Both the position numbers and the translations under genes were made by a program. Source: Candidatus Avimonas faecium (GTDB taxonomy: Bacteria > Bacillota > Clostridia > Oscillospirales > Acutalibacteraceae). Taken from it: a stretch of DNA of 42,018 nt. The notes under the pieces were generated by a model, which saw nothing but the letters and a program-made list of their open reading frames with translations, searched no databases and had not been told where the DNA came from. Positions 27,259 to 35,418 of the stretch are shown piece after piece; positions within the stretch are counted from its first letter, which is position 1, and the number at the start of each line of letters is the position of its first letter. Where the stretch lies: contig CAJFQI010000015.1 in the NCBI GenBank assembly GCA_904419005.1, positions 1-42,018 on the forward strand, in the 5' to 3' direction.

Positions 27259-29229
27259 ATGAGCCTGACGACACAACTCAACCGCTATTGCCGGACGCAG
27301 GGCAAGAAACGGCTGGCGGCCGGCGCGGCCGTCAAGGGCCGGAGCCTTTTTGACAATATCCTGGCTCAGGCGCCGTCCTTCGCCGCCCCGGGGGAGGACG
27401 GCTGGCAGAGCGTGACGTTCCATACCGGCTTCCCGCCCGAGGTGGCCGGGGCGCTCCGGGAGCTGGGCGCGACCGAGAAGGAACTGGACACCGAGGACGC
27501 CTTTGCGGTGTGCGGCGAGGGGGATGCCCTGACCGTCTACTCGCAGGGCCGGCGCGGCCTGATGTACGGCGCCTACGAGGTGCTCCAGCAGGCGCAGGAC
27601 GACGGCGGCTTCGTCCCCGGCGGCCTGCGCTTCGCGGCGCCCCAGTGCCCCTTCCGCGGGCTGAAGCTCTACCTCCCGGGGGAAAAGCAGCTTGACCAGT
27701 TTTACAAAATGGTCGATATGCTCGCCTATTACCGGTACAACACCCTGATCCTTGAGATCGGCGGTGCGATGGAGTATAAAAACCATCCCGAGATCAACGA
27801 GAGCTGGGTGGAATACTGCCGCGAGATGGGCCGGTATCCCGAGCGGGCGGACGAAGTGCAGAATATGTTCGGATGGGTCAAGAACTCCATCCATTTTGAA
27901 AACGGGGACGGCGGCTGGCTGACCCAGGACACCGTGCGCCGGCTGCTGGACTACTGCCGGGAGCGGGAGATTGAGGTCATCCCCGAGGTGCCCTGCCTGA
28001 GCCACGCGGATTACCTGCTCAACGCCCACCAGGAGCTGGCCGAGCGGGTCTACGACCCCTTCCCGGACTGCTACTGCCCCTCCAACCCGGACACCTACAA
28101 GCTGCTGTTTGAGGTCATGGACGAGGTTATTGAGGTATTCCACCCCCGGATCATGCACGTCGGCCACGACGAGTTTTATTCAATCGGGATCTGCGACCGC
28201 TGCCGGGACCGCGACCCGGCGGACATCCTGGCGCAGGACCTCACCCGCATCCACGATTACCTGGCCGAGCGGGGCATCCGGCTGATGTACTGGGCGGAGA
28301 AGATGCTCAACCACATCACCAGCTGGGGCGAGGGCCTGGGCGGTGCGGAGCGGCACTGCAAATGCTCCCGCAACACGGTGGACCACATGAAGCCGACCTA
28401 CCAGGCCATTGACCGTATCCCCCAGGATTGCTGGGCGCACAACTGGTATTGGTCCCTGAGGGAGGCGCACGACGAGGTCTTTTTATCCCGCGGGATGGCG
28501 ATGACCTACGGCAACTGGGACCCCCGCGGCTTCTTCCACTGGCAGCAGCGGGTGGAGGCCGGCGCGCTGGGCGCCGCGCCCTCCCACTGGACGACGCTTG
28601 ACGAGGTGACCCTGCAGCGCAACGGGGTTCTCCTTTCGGTGGTGTTCGGCGCCTACCTGTTCTGGAAGACCGATTACACCGACGACCGGTACGACGAGCT
28701 GCTCCTGGCCAGCATGAAGGATATGTACCTTTACCGCAACCGCCGGGTGCTGGCGGGCCCCCATCTTGAATTTACCCACATGACCACCATCTGGCGGGAG
28801 CATGTGTACCTCACCAGCGCCCCGATGCTGATGCAGAAGGATACGATCGGCAAGTATGTCATCACCTACCGCAGCGGGCGGGAGGTGGAGATCCCGCTGG
28901 TCTACGGGGTCAATATCATGAACCAGGCGGTGGAGTGGGACCGCACCCCCAACGAGGAGATGGACTGCTACGACGCCGACGGCTCGCTGGCCGAGGTGAC
29001 CTATACCACCCTGCCTATGCGCCAGCCGGACGGGACCACCCAGTACCGGTATGTGGTCGAGAACCCCTACCCGGACGACCAGGTCGTGGGCGTTCGCACG
29101 GAAAAGATCGCCCCGGATGAGGGCGAGATCTTCCTGACCGATTTCGCGGTGCGGCAGTCCTTCGCCGACAGCCCGATCGTCCGCGCATCCCTTGACCCCA
29201 ACCGCCGGATCAAGACGCCGCTGTACTAA
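27259..29229 (+). CDS. Glycoside hydrolase family 20-like enzyme
   Basis: 656 residues with GH20 layout: an N-terminal alpha/beta domain (about 45-125, ending RGLMYGAYEVLQQ) and a TIM barrel from PFRGLKLYLPG (about 131). GH20 hexosaminidases use a neighbouring Asp-Glu pair for substrate-assisted cleavage of beta-HexNAc; here it is Asp304-Glu305 in MHVGHDEFY. The residue before the pair is His303 where classical members have Gly or another small residue. A C-terminal part of about 120 residues forms a beta domain. No signal peptide, so it should act on imported sugars. AAAGGAGGAA precedes the ATG at 27259. Substrate is unproven; beta-GlcNAc or GalNAc is the family expectation. Confidence 0.82.
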   Translation: MSLTTQLNRYCRTQGKKRLAAGAAVKGRSLFDNILAQAPSFAAPGEDGWQSVTFHTGFPPEVAGALRELGATEKELDTEDAFAVCGEGDALTVYSQGRRGLMYGAYEVLQQAQDDGGFVPGGLRFAAPQCPFRGLKLYLPGEKQLDQFYKMVDMLAYYRYNTLILEIGGAMEYKNHPEINESWVEYCREMGRYPERADEVQNMFGWVKNSIHFENGDGGWLTQDTVRRLLDYCREREIEVIPEVPCLSHADYLLNAHQELAERVYDPFPDCYCPSNPDTYKLLFEVMDEVIEVFHPRIMHVGHDEFYSIGICDRCRDRDPADILAQDLTRIHDYLAERGIRLMYWAEKMLNHITSWGEGLGGAERHCKCSRNTVDHMKPTYQAIDRIPQDCWAHNWYWSLREAHDEVFLSRGMAMTYGNWDPRGFFHWQQRVEAGALGAAPSHWTTLDEVTLQRNGVLLSVVFGAYLFWKTDYTDDRYDELLLASMKDMYLYRNRRVLAGPHLEFTHMTTIWREHVYLTSAPMLMQKDTIGKYVITYRSGREVEIPLVYGVNIMNQAVEWDRTPNEEMDCYDADGSLAEVTYTTLPMRQPDGTTQYRYVVENPYPDDQVVGVRTEKIAPDEGEIFLTDFAVRQSFADSPIVRASLDPNRRIKTPLY

Positions 29230-29268
29230 GCCGGCCGACATGCCCGGACTATCCAGAGGAGGGATAGC

Positions 29269-30420
29269 ATGAGTGAACAGCAAACCGCCCCGCGCTTTCT
29301 CTTCCCCCGGCAGGGGGACGTGATGGTGGGTCAGGCCGACGGCGTGTGGAAAGGCCGCAGCCTGGAAATTGCGGCGTCGGTGGAAGCGCCTGGCGCGGCC
29401 CGCCTGACCGTCAACGGCCGGCCTGCGGCCAAAGGGGAGGACGGCGTTTTCACCGCCCCCGTGCTGCTGGACGGGCGGGTAAACCGCGTGGAGGCGGTCA
29501 ACCCCGATACCGGCGAAGCGCAGGCGGTGACGGTGTTCGTCTTTGAAAAGGCGTACCACACCTACCGCTTTACCGTGGACGACTGCATCCGCGCGTTTGA
29601 GGACCTGGAGCGTCACAAGGAGGAATATACTTCTATCTTTGACAACCCCTTCCTCGCCGTGTTCCGCGAGGCGCACGAGCTCTACGGCAGCAAGACCCAC
29701 ATCAACATGTTTTACGCGTCGTACGACGGCTCCTTCAACCTTTCCATGATGACCGACCGGTACCGGCAGGAGTTTGAAGCCAACGCCGATTGGCTGTCCT
29801 TTTCCTTCCACGCCCGGCAGGAGATGCCCGACCTGCCCTACCGGGACAAGGGGTACGACGAGGTCAAGGCCGACTGCCTGCTTACAGTCGGCGAGCTGCG
29901 CCGGATCGTCGGGACGGCCGCCCTGCGGGACACCACCACCCTGCACTGGGGGGCGTCCACCGTCGAGGGCGCGCGGGCCCTGCGCTCCCTGGGCTACAAG
30001 GCCCTGTGCGGCTACTTCGTATTCTGCCACGGGGAGCCGTACTACGACTGCTACGAGAACGGCGAAACCATCGTTTCGTATTACCTGAGCAAGGAGCAGA
30101 CGGCCAATCTGGAGCACCGCTGTTTTTGGGTAGACACTGACGAGGATATCGTGTTCGCCAAGCTGCATATGGTGCTCAACGCCGGGGATCTGCCGGCGGA
30201 GCGGGTGGGACCCTTCCTTGACGAGCTGGCTGCCGACCCGGCCGCCTCCGGCTTTATCCAGATGGTGATCCACGAGCAGTTTTTTTACCAGGATTACGTG
30301 GCGTATAAGCCCGACTACCGCGACCGGATCCTGGCGATGGCCCGGTGGATGCAGGAGCACGGCTACCGCCCGGTGTCGCTGTCCGACATCCTTGCGGAAA
30401 CGCAGGGCCAGGCATGGTAG
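29269..30420 (+). CDS. Polysaccharide-deacetylase-like barrel protein, uncharacterised family
   Basis: 383 residues. Residues about 15-93 form a beta-sandwich (ARLTVNGRPA, NRVEAVNPDTG); from about 97 a barrel begins with YRFTVDDCIRAF, whose Asp104-Asp105 sit where NodB-type deacetylases have TFDDG. His181 (FSFHARQE), His226 (TTTLHWGA) and His335-Glu336 (MVIHEQFF) fall at the ends of later strands and could complete a metal site, but the classical SHTxxH motif is absent. The family is, to my knowledge, common in gut Firmicutes and without assigned activity. No signal peptide, so cytoplasmic. It follows the GH20-like gene by 39 bp and closes block 2; deacetylation of HexNAc or a glycosidase role are both possible. 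Confidence 0.72.
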   Translation: MSEQQTAPRFLFPRQGDVMVGQADGVWKGRSLEIAASVEAPGAARLTVNGRPAAKGEDGVFTAPVLLDGRVNRVEAVNPDTGEAQAVTVFVFEKAYHTYRFTVDDCIRAFEDLERHKEEYTSIFDNPFLAVFREAHELYGSKTHINMFYASYDGSFNLSMMTDRYRQEFEANADWLSFSFHARQEMPDLPYRDKGYDEVKADCLLTVGELRRIVGTAALRDTTTLHWGASTVEGARALRSLGYKALCGYFVFCHGEPYYDCYENGETIVSYYLSKEQTANLEHRCFWVDTDEDIVFAKLHMVLNAGDLPAERVGPFLDELAADPAASGFIQMVIHEQFFYQDYVAYKPDYRDRILAMARWMQEHGYRPVSLSDILAETQGQAW

Positions 30421-30462
30421 CCGGATTCCTTGATCTTGATTGTTTCTTTTTCCTTTTCCCAT

Positions 30463-30508
30463 AAAACGCAGGGGCCGCAAAACTTTCGTTTTGCGGCCCC
30501 TGCGTTTT
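30463..30508. terminator. Long perfect hairpin terminator after block 2
   Basis: A perfect 21 bp stem (30463-30483 with 30488-30508) with a 4 nt loop, four As at the left and four Ts at the right. It can terminate block 2 and, in the other direction, yesN. Its core at 30474-30497 is shared with hairpins at 7144-7188 and 10109-10145. Confidence 0.93.
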
Positions 30509-30518
30509 GCTTTGGCGT

Positions 30519-30555
30519 CGGCGGAAATCCCGGGTAAAGCACGGGATTTCCGCCG
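30519..30555. repeat. Second perfect inverted repeat between convergent genes
   Basis: A 14 bp perfect stem (30519-30532 with 30542-30555) and 9 nt loop, only 10 bp after the terminator. No T run. The rest of the 316 bp gap (30421-30736) shows no gene. Confidence 0.6.
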
Positions 30556-30736
30556 GCTTTCACACGGCTTTCTCCCGCCAAACAGGAGGAACGGCCCGCC
30601 TTCCCGGCGTATGCGCGGCAAAGGGATCTCGCCATTGCCCGAAGGCTTCAGGCAGGGTTTGATAGGCGAAGAGGACGGGGGATGCGGGAGCCCGCAGGAA
30701 CCGGCAAGGGCCTGCCTCTCTCCTTCCCCCGGTCGG

Positions 30737-32143
30737 TCAGCTGGCGGCGTCCGGCAGCCCGGAGCTCTGCTTGTATTGCTTGGGGGTCATGCCGGTTACC
30801 CGCTTGAAGGTCTTTAGGAAGTAGAAATAATCGCTGAAGCCCAGGCGGGAAGCAATCTCGCTGATCGAATAGTTCTTGGCGTCGAGCAGTTCCTTGGCCT
30901 TTTCGATCCGCAGGTCGGTGATGTACTTTAAAAACGTTTTCCCCGTTTCCCGTTTGAATACCTGGCTCAGGTAATTGGCGTTCAGGCTCATTTCCTCCGC
31001 CAGCTGATTCAAGGAGAGACCCTGGTCATAGTGGCTGTTGATGTAGCTCATCATCTGCAAAAAGCGGGCGTTGGAAAGGCCGTCCGGATCCTGCTGGGGC
31101 TCGTCGGGGAGGATACAGGCGTGCAGGGCGTCCAGCAGGACGGGGAAGCGGTGGAACTGGAACACCAGCTGTTCCGGGCTGTAAATATCCTGGAAATCCT
31201 CCGACGCCGTGAAAGCGTTGCAGGACGAGACGATGTTGTAAAGGTGCCAGACGGAATGCAGGGTAAAGCCCTGGCCGGCGGGGCCGTAGAGGGAATCAAG
31301 GAGCTCCCCGATTTTTTCGGGATCCTCTAGGGTGGCCGCTTTGGTGATTTCCCGCAGGATCGGCGCGGCGCGGTCCTCCGTCCTTTCGGTATAGATCCGC
31401 TGCTCCGGACGGATAAAAAACTGGAACGCGGAGTTGCTCAGTTCCTTGACCGTTTTGGAGAGCGCGGATACCGGGCAGGGGGAAGGCGTATAGCTGAAGC
31501 CGCCCTCCCGCTCTTTTTCAAAGAAGGCGCGGATCCTCTCTTCGGAAAAGGGCAGGGTGGACAGATAGGCCACCTGCTTATATCCAAGGCGCAGCGTGAT
31601 CCCCTGGTCTTTCGGCAGGGGAGGGAGCGGTTCCCCTCCGACGGATACGGCGGCATAGTAGGCGTTGGCGGACAGGCCGAACATCGCGAGGGCGGACACC
31701 AGCTCCGACTCGTCGGCGTTTTGCAGTGCGTCCAGCAGGTCGTCGTAATCCGGCTGAGGGTTGGCACGCTTGAGCCGGTGCACGGCGCGCAGGAGGACCC
31801 GCTTGATCTCGTCGTATTCAAGCGGCTTGAGGCAGTAGCCAACGGCCCCGTAGCTGATGGCCCGCTGGGCATAGGAAAATTCTGCAAACCCGCTGATGAT
31901 AATGGTTTGAATATTGCGCTCCATCCTTGAGATTTTCTGGCAGAGCGACAACCCGTCCGTGTTCGCCATGCGGATGTCGGTGATTACGATATCAATCGGC
32001 ATATTTCCCAGTACCGCCATCGCTTCCTCGCCGCTTTGCACGACGGCGGCCACTTCCAGCTCCATACCGGCCCAGTCGATGCATCGCTGCAGCGAGTCGG
32101 TAACCGATGTTTCGTCATCCACCAATAGCACGCGGTACATCAT
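30737..32143 (-). CDS. YesN-type response regulator (REC-AraC)
   Basis: 468 residues. The receiver domain (about 1-120) has the acidic pair VDDE and the phosphoryl-accepting Asp56 in IVITDIRM, followed by IIISGFAEF and the LKPL lysine. A long middle part of about 220 residues has no named domain. The last 100 residues are an AraC DNA-binding domain (LSLNQLAEEMSLNANYLSQV; ISEIASRLGFSDYFYFLKTF). With the YesM kinase it should switch on the divergent importer operon when a sugar is sensed. Start is one of two adjacent ATGs; GGGAG lies 8 nt before the first, which directly follows the kinase stop codon, so translation is probably coupled. Confidence 0.92.
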   Translation of the reverse strand: MMYRVLLVDDETSVTDSLQRCIDWAGMELEVAAVVQSGEEAMAVLGNMPIDIVITDIRMANTDGLSLCQKISRMERNIQTIIISGFAEFSYAQRAISYGAVGYCLKPLEYDEIKRVLLRAVHRLKRANPQPDYDDLLDALQNADESELVSALAMFGLSANAYYAAVSVGGEPLPPLPKDQGITLRLGYKQVAYLSTLPFSEERIRAFFEKEREGGFSYTPSPCPVSALSKTVKELSNSAFQFFIRPEQRIYTERTEDRAAPILREITKAATLEDPEKIGELLDSLYGPAGQGFTLHSVWHLYNIVSSCNAFTASEDFQDIYSPEQLVFQFHRFPVLLDALHACILPDEPQQDPDGLSNARFLQMMSYINSHYDQGLSLNQLAEEMSLNANYLSQVFKRETGKTFLKYITDLRIEKAKELLDAKNYSISEIASRLGFSDYFYFLKTFKRVTGMTPKQYKQSSGLPDAAS

Positions 32144-34018
32144 TTATGCATCTCCCTCTGAATCCCCATAAGTGTCCTCTTGCGTCCTTCCCGGCGTCTG
32201 TTGCGCCTGCGGCGCCTGCAGCGTCCCTTGGATCGGGAGACGGATGGTCACACAGGTGCCGTCTCCGGGGGAACTGCTGAGGCTGAGTCCGTATTCCTCC
32301 CCATATTGCAGCTTGAGCCGCGCGTTGATGTTGGCCAGCCCAAGGTGGGTGCTTGTGTTGTACCGGCTGGAGGCAAACTGCCGTTCCAGCTCGGCCAGCG
32401 TTTCCGGCGGGATGCCGACCCCGTCGTCCCTGACGGAGATCACCAGGAGGGGCCCCTCGGTTTTCGCCCCGATATACAGCACGCCGGCGTCCGGCTTCGG
32501 CTCCAGCCCGTGGACAAAGGCGTTCTCAACCAGCGGCTGCACCAGCATTTTGAATACCGGCACCTCGGCCGCCTCCTTTGAGACGTTGTACAGGGTGGTA
32601 ATGCGGTTTTGGAACCGCGCCTGCTGGATGCTCACATAGGATTTGACGATCGCGATCTCCTGCGACAGGGGAACCAGGGGCGCCCCCTTGGCGGTATAGC
32701 GGTAAATTTTCCCCATCGCGCTGGTAATCAAGGATACCTGCTCTATGTTGCCGTGCAGCGCGGCCGCCCGGATCAATTCCAGGGTATTGTAAAGGAAATG
32801 GGGGTTGATCTGGCTGCGCAGGAAATCCAGCTCCGCGCTTTTGCGCAGCACCTCTTCTTCATAGAGGGCGTTGGATTTTTGCAGGATTTCGCCGGTCAGG
32901 GTGTTGATGGATACCAGCAGGTCGGAAAAGTCCCGGCCGATCTGCTTGAGCTCGGCGCAGCCGTTGAGCCTCAGCGGCTGGTCAAGCTTGCGCAGCCGCT
33001 TCTCCCGGATGAAATCGATGGTGCTGCTGAATTTGTTTAGGGGCGATACCACGCCCCGGTAAAGCAGAAAGCCTCCGCACAGGAGTATGATAATGAATAC
33101 GCTTAAAAAAATGCCGCTCAGCAGGTAAAAGGAATCCTGTTCCAACTGGGCCTCCTCTGCGTTGACCGCGCTGATTAGGATGCTCCGCACCTCCGGCAGC
33201 GCCGCGACATGGATGCTGTAGTCGCCCCGATGCACCAGCTTCGGGGAGTCAGTCCCGGTGCTCCCGGCCGAAGACCGCCCGGATTGCGCGGCCAGCTCCC
33301 GGAAATCCGCGAGCACATCCTCGGGGAGGGCGCCCGACGTCCCGAAGGAGCAGTCGTCCCCCTTACTGTCAACCAGCACCAGGTAGCTGCCGGCGCTTTG
33401 CGGGCTGGGCAGCCGGGCGGCGGCGCTGTGTACGTCAACGGACAGCAGCATGGTGCCCAGCTGCTTGGTGCCGGAGTAGACGTGATAGCCGTATACCAGA
33501 TAATCCGTAACGTCTTTCGGGGAAGAGGAATGCCATATCCCCAGGCAGATAAGCCCCCGTTCGTCCGGCATCGCGGCCCGGATCTCCCTGAGCTCGTCGG
33601 GCCGGTACAGCTTGGACCAGTTGAGCAGCTCGTTGGTAAACGCCACGTCGGTCAGCGCGCTGCTGACCGCGCTTGCCGAAGCAATCGCAGTGTTGACGCT
33701 GCGTATGGCTTCCAGGGAGACGTTCCGGTAAGAGGCGGCGGCGAGCAGCTCCAGGCAGGAGGATTCGTATTGGAGCTGGTTGGACACGCTGTCCACCCAC
33801 CGCGTGATTTCGGAAATGGCGGTCTGGAAGTCCTCGCAGTTCCTTTCCGCGTACTGCAGGCTTTCCGTGAGTATGGCCTGTCTTACGGAGTGGATCAGCA
33901 CGCCGCAGAAGATCACGAGGGCCAGAAACAGGGCCATCATGAACAGGGCAAACTGCGTTTTGATGCTGGAAAGACGAATCCACCGTTTTTTGGGGGCAGC
34001 TTGGCTGACGGATACCAT
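32144..34018 (-). CDS. YesM-type sensor histidine kinase
   Basis: Membrane kinase of 624 residues: membrane helix 1 at about 22-45, an extracellular sensor of about 250 residues, helix 2 at about 298-320, a HAMP linker, the His_kinase domain with His407 in SQINPHFLYNT, and the HATPase with DDGVGIPPETL. Kinases of this class sense oligosaccharides, often through a solute-binding protein. I chose the ATG at 34018 because AAAAAGGAG lies 7 nt before it; 17 further upstream residues are in frame but without support. It is the first gene of the yesMN pair and divergent from the importer. Confidence 0.93.
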   Translation of the reverse strand: MVSVSQAAPKKRWIRLSSIKTQFALFMMALFLALVIFCGVLIHSVRQAILTESLQYAERNCEDFQTAISEITRWVDSVSNQLQYESSCLELLAAASYRNVSLEAIRSVNTAIASASAVSSALTDVAFTNELLNWSKLYRPDELREIRAAMPDERGLICLGIWHSSSPKDVTDYLVYGYHVYSGTKQLGTMLLSVDVHSAAARLPSPQSAGSYLVLVDSKGDDCSFGTSGALPEDVLADFRELAAQSGRSSAGSTGTDSPKLVHRGDYSIHVAALPEVRSILISAVNAEEAQLEQDSFYLLSGIFLSVFIIILLCGGFLLYRGVVSPLNKFSSTIDFIREKRLRKLDQPLRLNGCAELKQIGRDFSDLLVSINTLTGEILQKSNALYEEEVLRKSAELDFLRSQINPHFLYNTLELIRAAALHGNIEQVSLITSAMGKIYRYTAKGAPLVPLSQEIAIVKSYVSIQQARFQNRITTLYNVSKEAAEVPVFKMLVQPLVENAFVHGLEPKPDAGVLYIGAKTEGPLLVISVRDDGVGIPPETLAELERQFASSRYNTSTHLGLANINARLKLQYGEEYGLSLSSSPGDGTCVTIRLPIQGTLQAPQAQQTPGRTQEDTYGDSEGDA

Positions 34019-34118
34019 GACACAGCTCCTTTTTGGCGAGGGCAGGGCGGCCCCTGCGGCGCGCAGCAAAAGAAAGGCAAAGCAAAAAATAGGAATTCTC
34101 TATCGATCTGACATATAA

Positions 34119-34147
34119 ATTTTAGATGAAATAGAGTAAAAAAACAA
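34119..34147 (-). promoter_or_regulatory. Promoter for yesM-yesN
   Basis: On the minus strand TTGTTT (34147-34142), 17 bp, TAAAAT (34124-34119), about 100 bp before the kinase start, in a markedly AT-rich stretch (34080-34330) within a GC-rich genome. Confidence 0.6.
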
Positions 34148-34215
34148 GAAGCAATTAGTAAAATATCCATAGTATATAAAATTAACTCTATTATTTTGGG
34201 CATAATTTTGGTAAA

Positions 34216-34278
34216 TTTCTTAGAAAAATGGAAATTTCTTATATCGGTGGACATAGAAAATGGAAATTTTCTTAGAAA
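34216..34278. repeat. Repeated operator-like motifs upstream of the importer
   Basis: The near-palindrome TTTCTTAGAAA occurs twice, at 34216-34226 and 34268-34278, 52 bp (about five helical turns) apart. Between them AAATGGAAATTTCTTA (34226-34241) and AAATGGAAATTTTCTTA (34258-34274) form a direct repeat about three turns apart. They lie 50-115 bp upstream of the importer -10, a fitting place for an activator such as the neighbouring YesN-type regulator. Confidence 0.55.
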
Positions 34279-34327
34279 TGGCTTTGGAAAATCACACAAA
34301 AACAGCATTTTATTTTGCCGCCTCTTT

Positions 34328-34336
34328 TGCTATAAT
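34328..34336 (+). promoter_or_regulatory. Extended -10 for the importer operon
   Basis: TGCTATAAT with a perfect TATAAT (34331-34336), and only TTTATT (34308-34313) at the -35 position. A weak -35 with an extended -10 suits an activator-dependent promoter. The leader to the first permease is about 90 nt. Confidence 0.55.
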
Positions 34337-34433
34337 CCTCAATGTAAACCGGCGGCCGGCGTATTGGCAGGCCGGAAAAGCCGGCCCTTCGGAGTGCGAC
34401 GGCCGGGGACCGCAGGAAGGAGAGGAGAGGCTC

Positions 34434-35381
34434 ATGACAACGACAAAGACGGCCAAGATGGGCACCAAGCGTTCCCGGGTCATTAAGCAGCTGAAGAACG
34501 ACTGGATTTTGTATGCGTTGCTGCTGCCGGTCGTGGCGTGGTACATCATTTTCTGCTATCTGCCGATGGCGGGCGTTACGCTGGCCTTTAAGGATTTCAG
34601 CTTCCGGGACGGGCTGTGGGGCAGCCCATGGATCGGGTTCAAAAACTTTATTGACATGTTTCAGGACCGGTTGTTTATCCGGGCGACGGTCAATACCATC
34701 ATCTTCAGCTTGGGGCGGATTGCTTTCCAGACACCGTGCGCGATCCTTTTGGCGGTGGCGCTTAACGAGATGCGCTTCCGGCGTTCCAAGAAGGTGATCC
34801 AGACCATCGTAACTTTCCCGCACTTCATTTCCTGGGTGGTCCTGTCCGGCATGCTGATCAACCTGTTCGGCTCTACCGGCATGATCAACCAGATCTTAGG
34901 CACCATCGGGCTGGATCCCATCACCCCCATTACCTCGTCAAGCCAGTTCCGGGCGTTCATCTGGCTGTCCGGCATCTGGAAGGAAGCAGGCTGGGATTCC
35001 ATTATCTACCTCGCGGCCATCACTTCAATTGACGAGGGGCTGTACGAGGCGGCGGAGGTAGACGGCGCCAACCGCATGCAGCGGATTTGGCACATCACTC
35101 TTCCCGGTATCCGCAGCACCATCTGCATCATGCTGATCCTGGCCGTAGGCTCCATCCTGACCAACGGCGGCTTTGACCAGATTTACAACCTGTATTCCGC
35201 GCCGGTCTACGACGTGGCAGATACACTGGATACCTATGTATTCCGCGAGTCCTTTATTACCGGCGGCCTGGATTACGGCTATACCACTGCCATTGGGTTC
35301 TTTAAATCCTTTATTGGCGTCATCATGATTGTGATCTGCAACAAGATTGTGACCAAGGCCGGGGAAAACGGACTCTTCTGA
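34434..35381 (+). CDS. CUT1 ABC sugar transporter permease (LplB/UgpA-like)
   Basis: Inner-membrane permease of 315 residues with six expected helices, starting near DWILYALLLPVVAWYIIF. The ATPase-contacting EAA loop reads EAAEVDGANRMQRIWHITLP. The length and the N-terminal LPVVAWYIIFCYLPM are typical of the LplB subfamily that imports oligosaccharides. I chose the ATG at 34434, after GGAGAGGAGAGG; the open frame extends 58 residues upstream through the promoter region and is not real there. No ATPase gene is in the operon, as usual for this subfamily, which shares an MsmX-type ATPase. Confidence 0.93.
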   Translation: MTTTKTAKMGTKRSRVIKQLKNDWILYALLLPVVAWYIIFCYLPMAGVTLAFKDFSFRDGLWGSPWIGFKNFIDMFQDRLFIRATVNTIIFSLGRIAFQTPCAILLAVALNEMRFRRSKKVIQTIVTFPHFISWVVLSGMLINLFGSTGMINQILGTIGLDPITPITSSSQFRAFIWLSGIWKEAGWDSIIYLAAITSIDEGLYEAAEVDGANRMQRIWHITLPGIRSTICIMLILAVGSILTNGGFDQIYNLYSAPVYDVADTLDTYVFRESFITGGLDYGYTTAIGFFKSFIGVIMIVICNKIVTKAGENGLF

Positions 35382-35418
35382 TCCGCACGATGAATTGGAG
35401 GAGAGGAAGGGATTGGTT

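Noticed and set aside
28483-30621. A 712-codon minus-strand open frame across the GH20-like and deacetylase-like genes
   Set aside because: Composition is Gly/Val/His/Arg-rich as expected of a complementary frame in GC-rich DNA, it runs through a terminator hairpin, and no domain is recognisable.
34260-34433. N-terminal extension of the first permease by 58 codons
   Set aside because: It crosses the extended -10 and lacks a ribosome site; the family start and a strong ribosome site fit the ATG at 34434.
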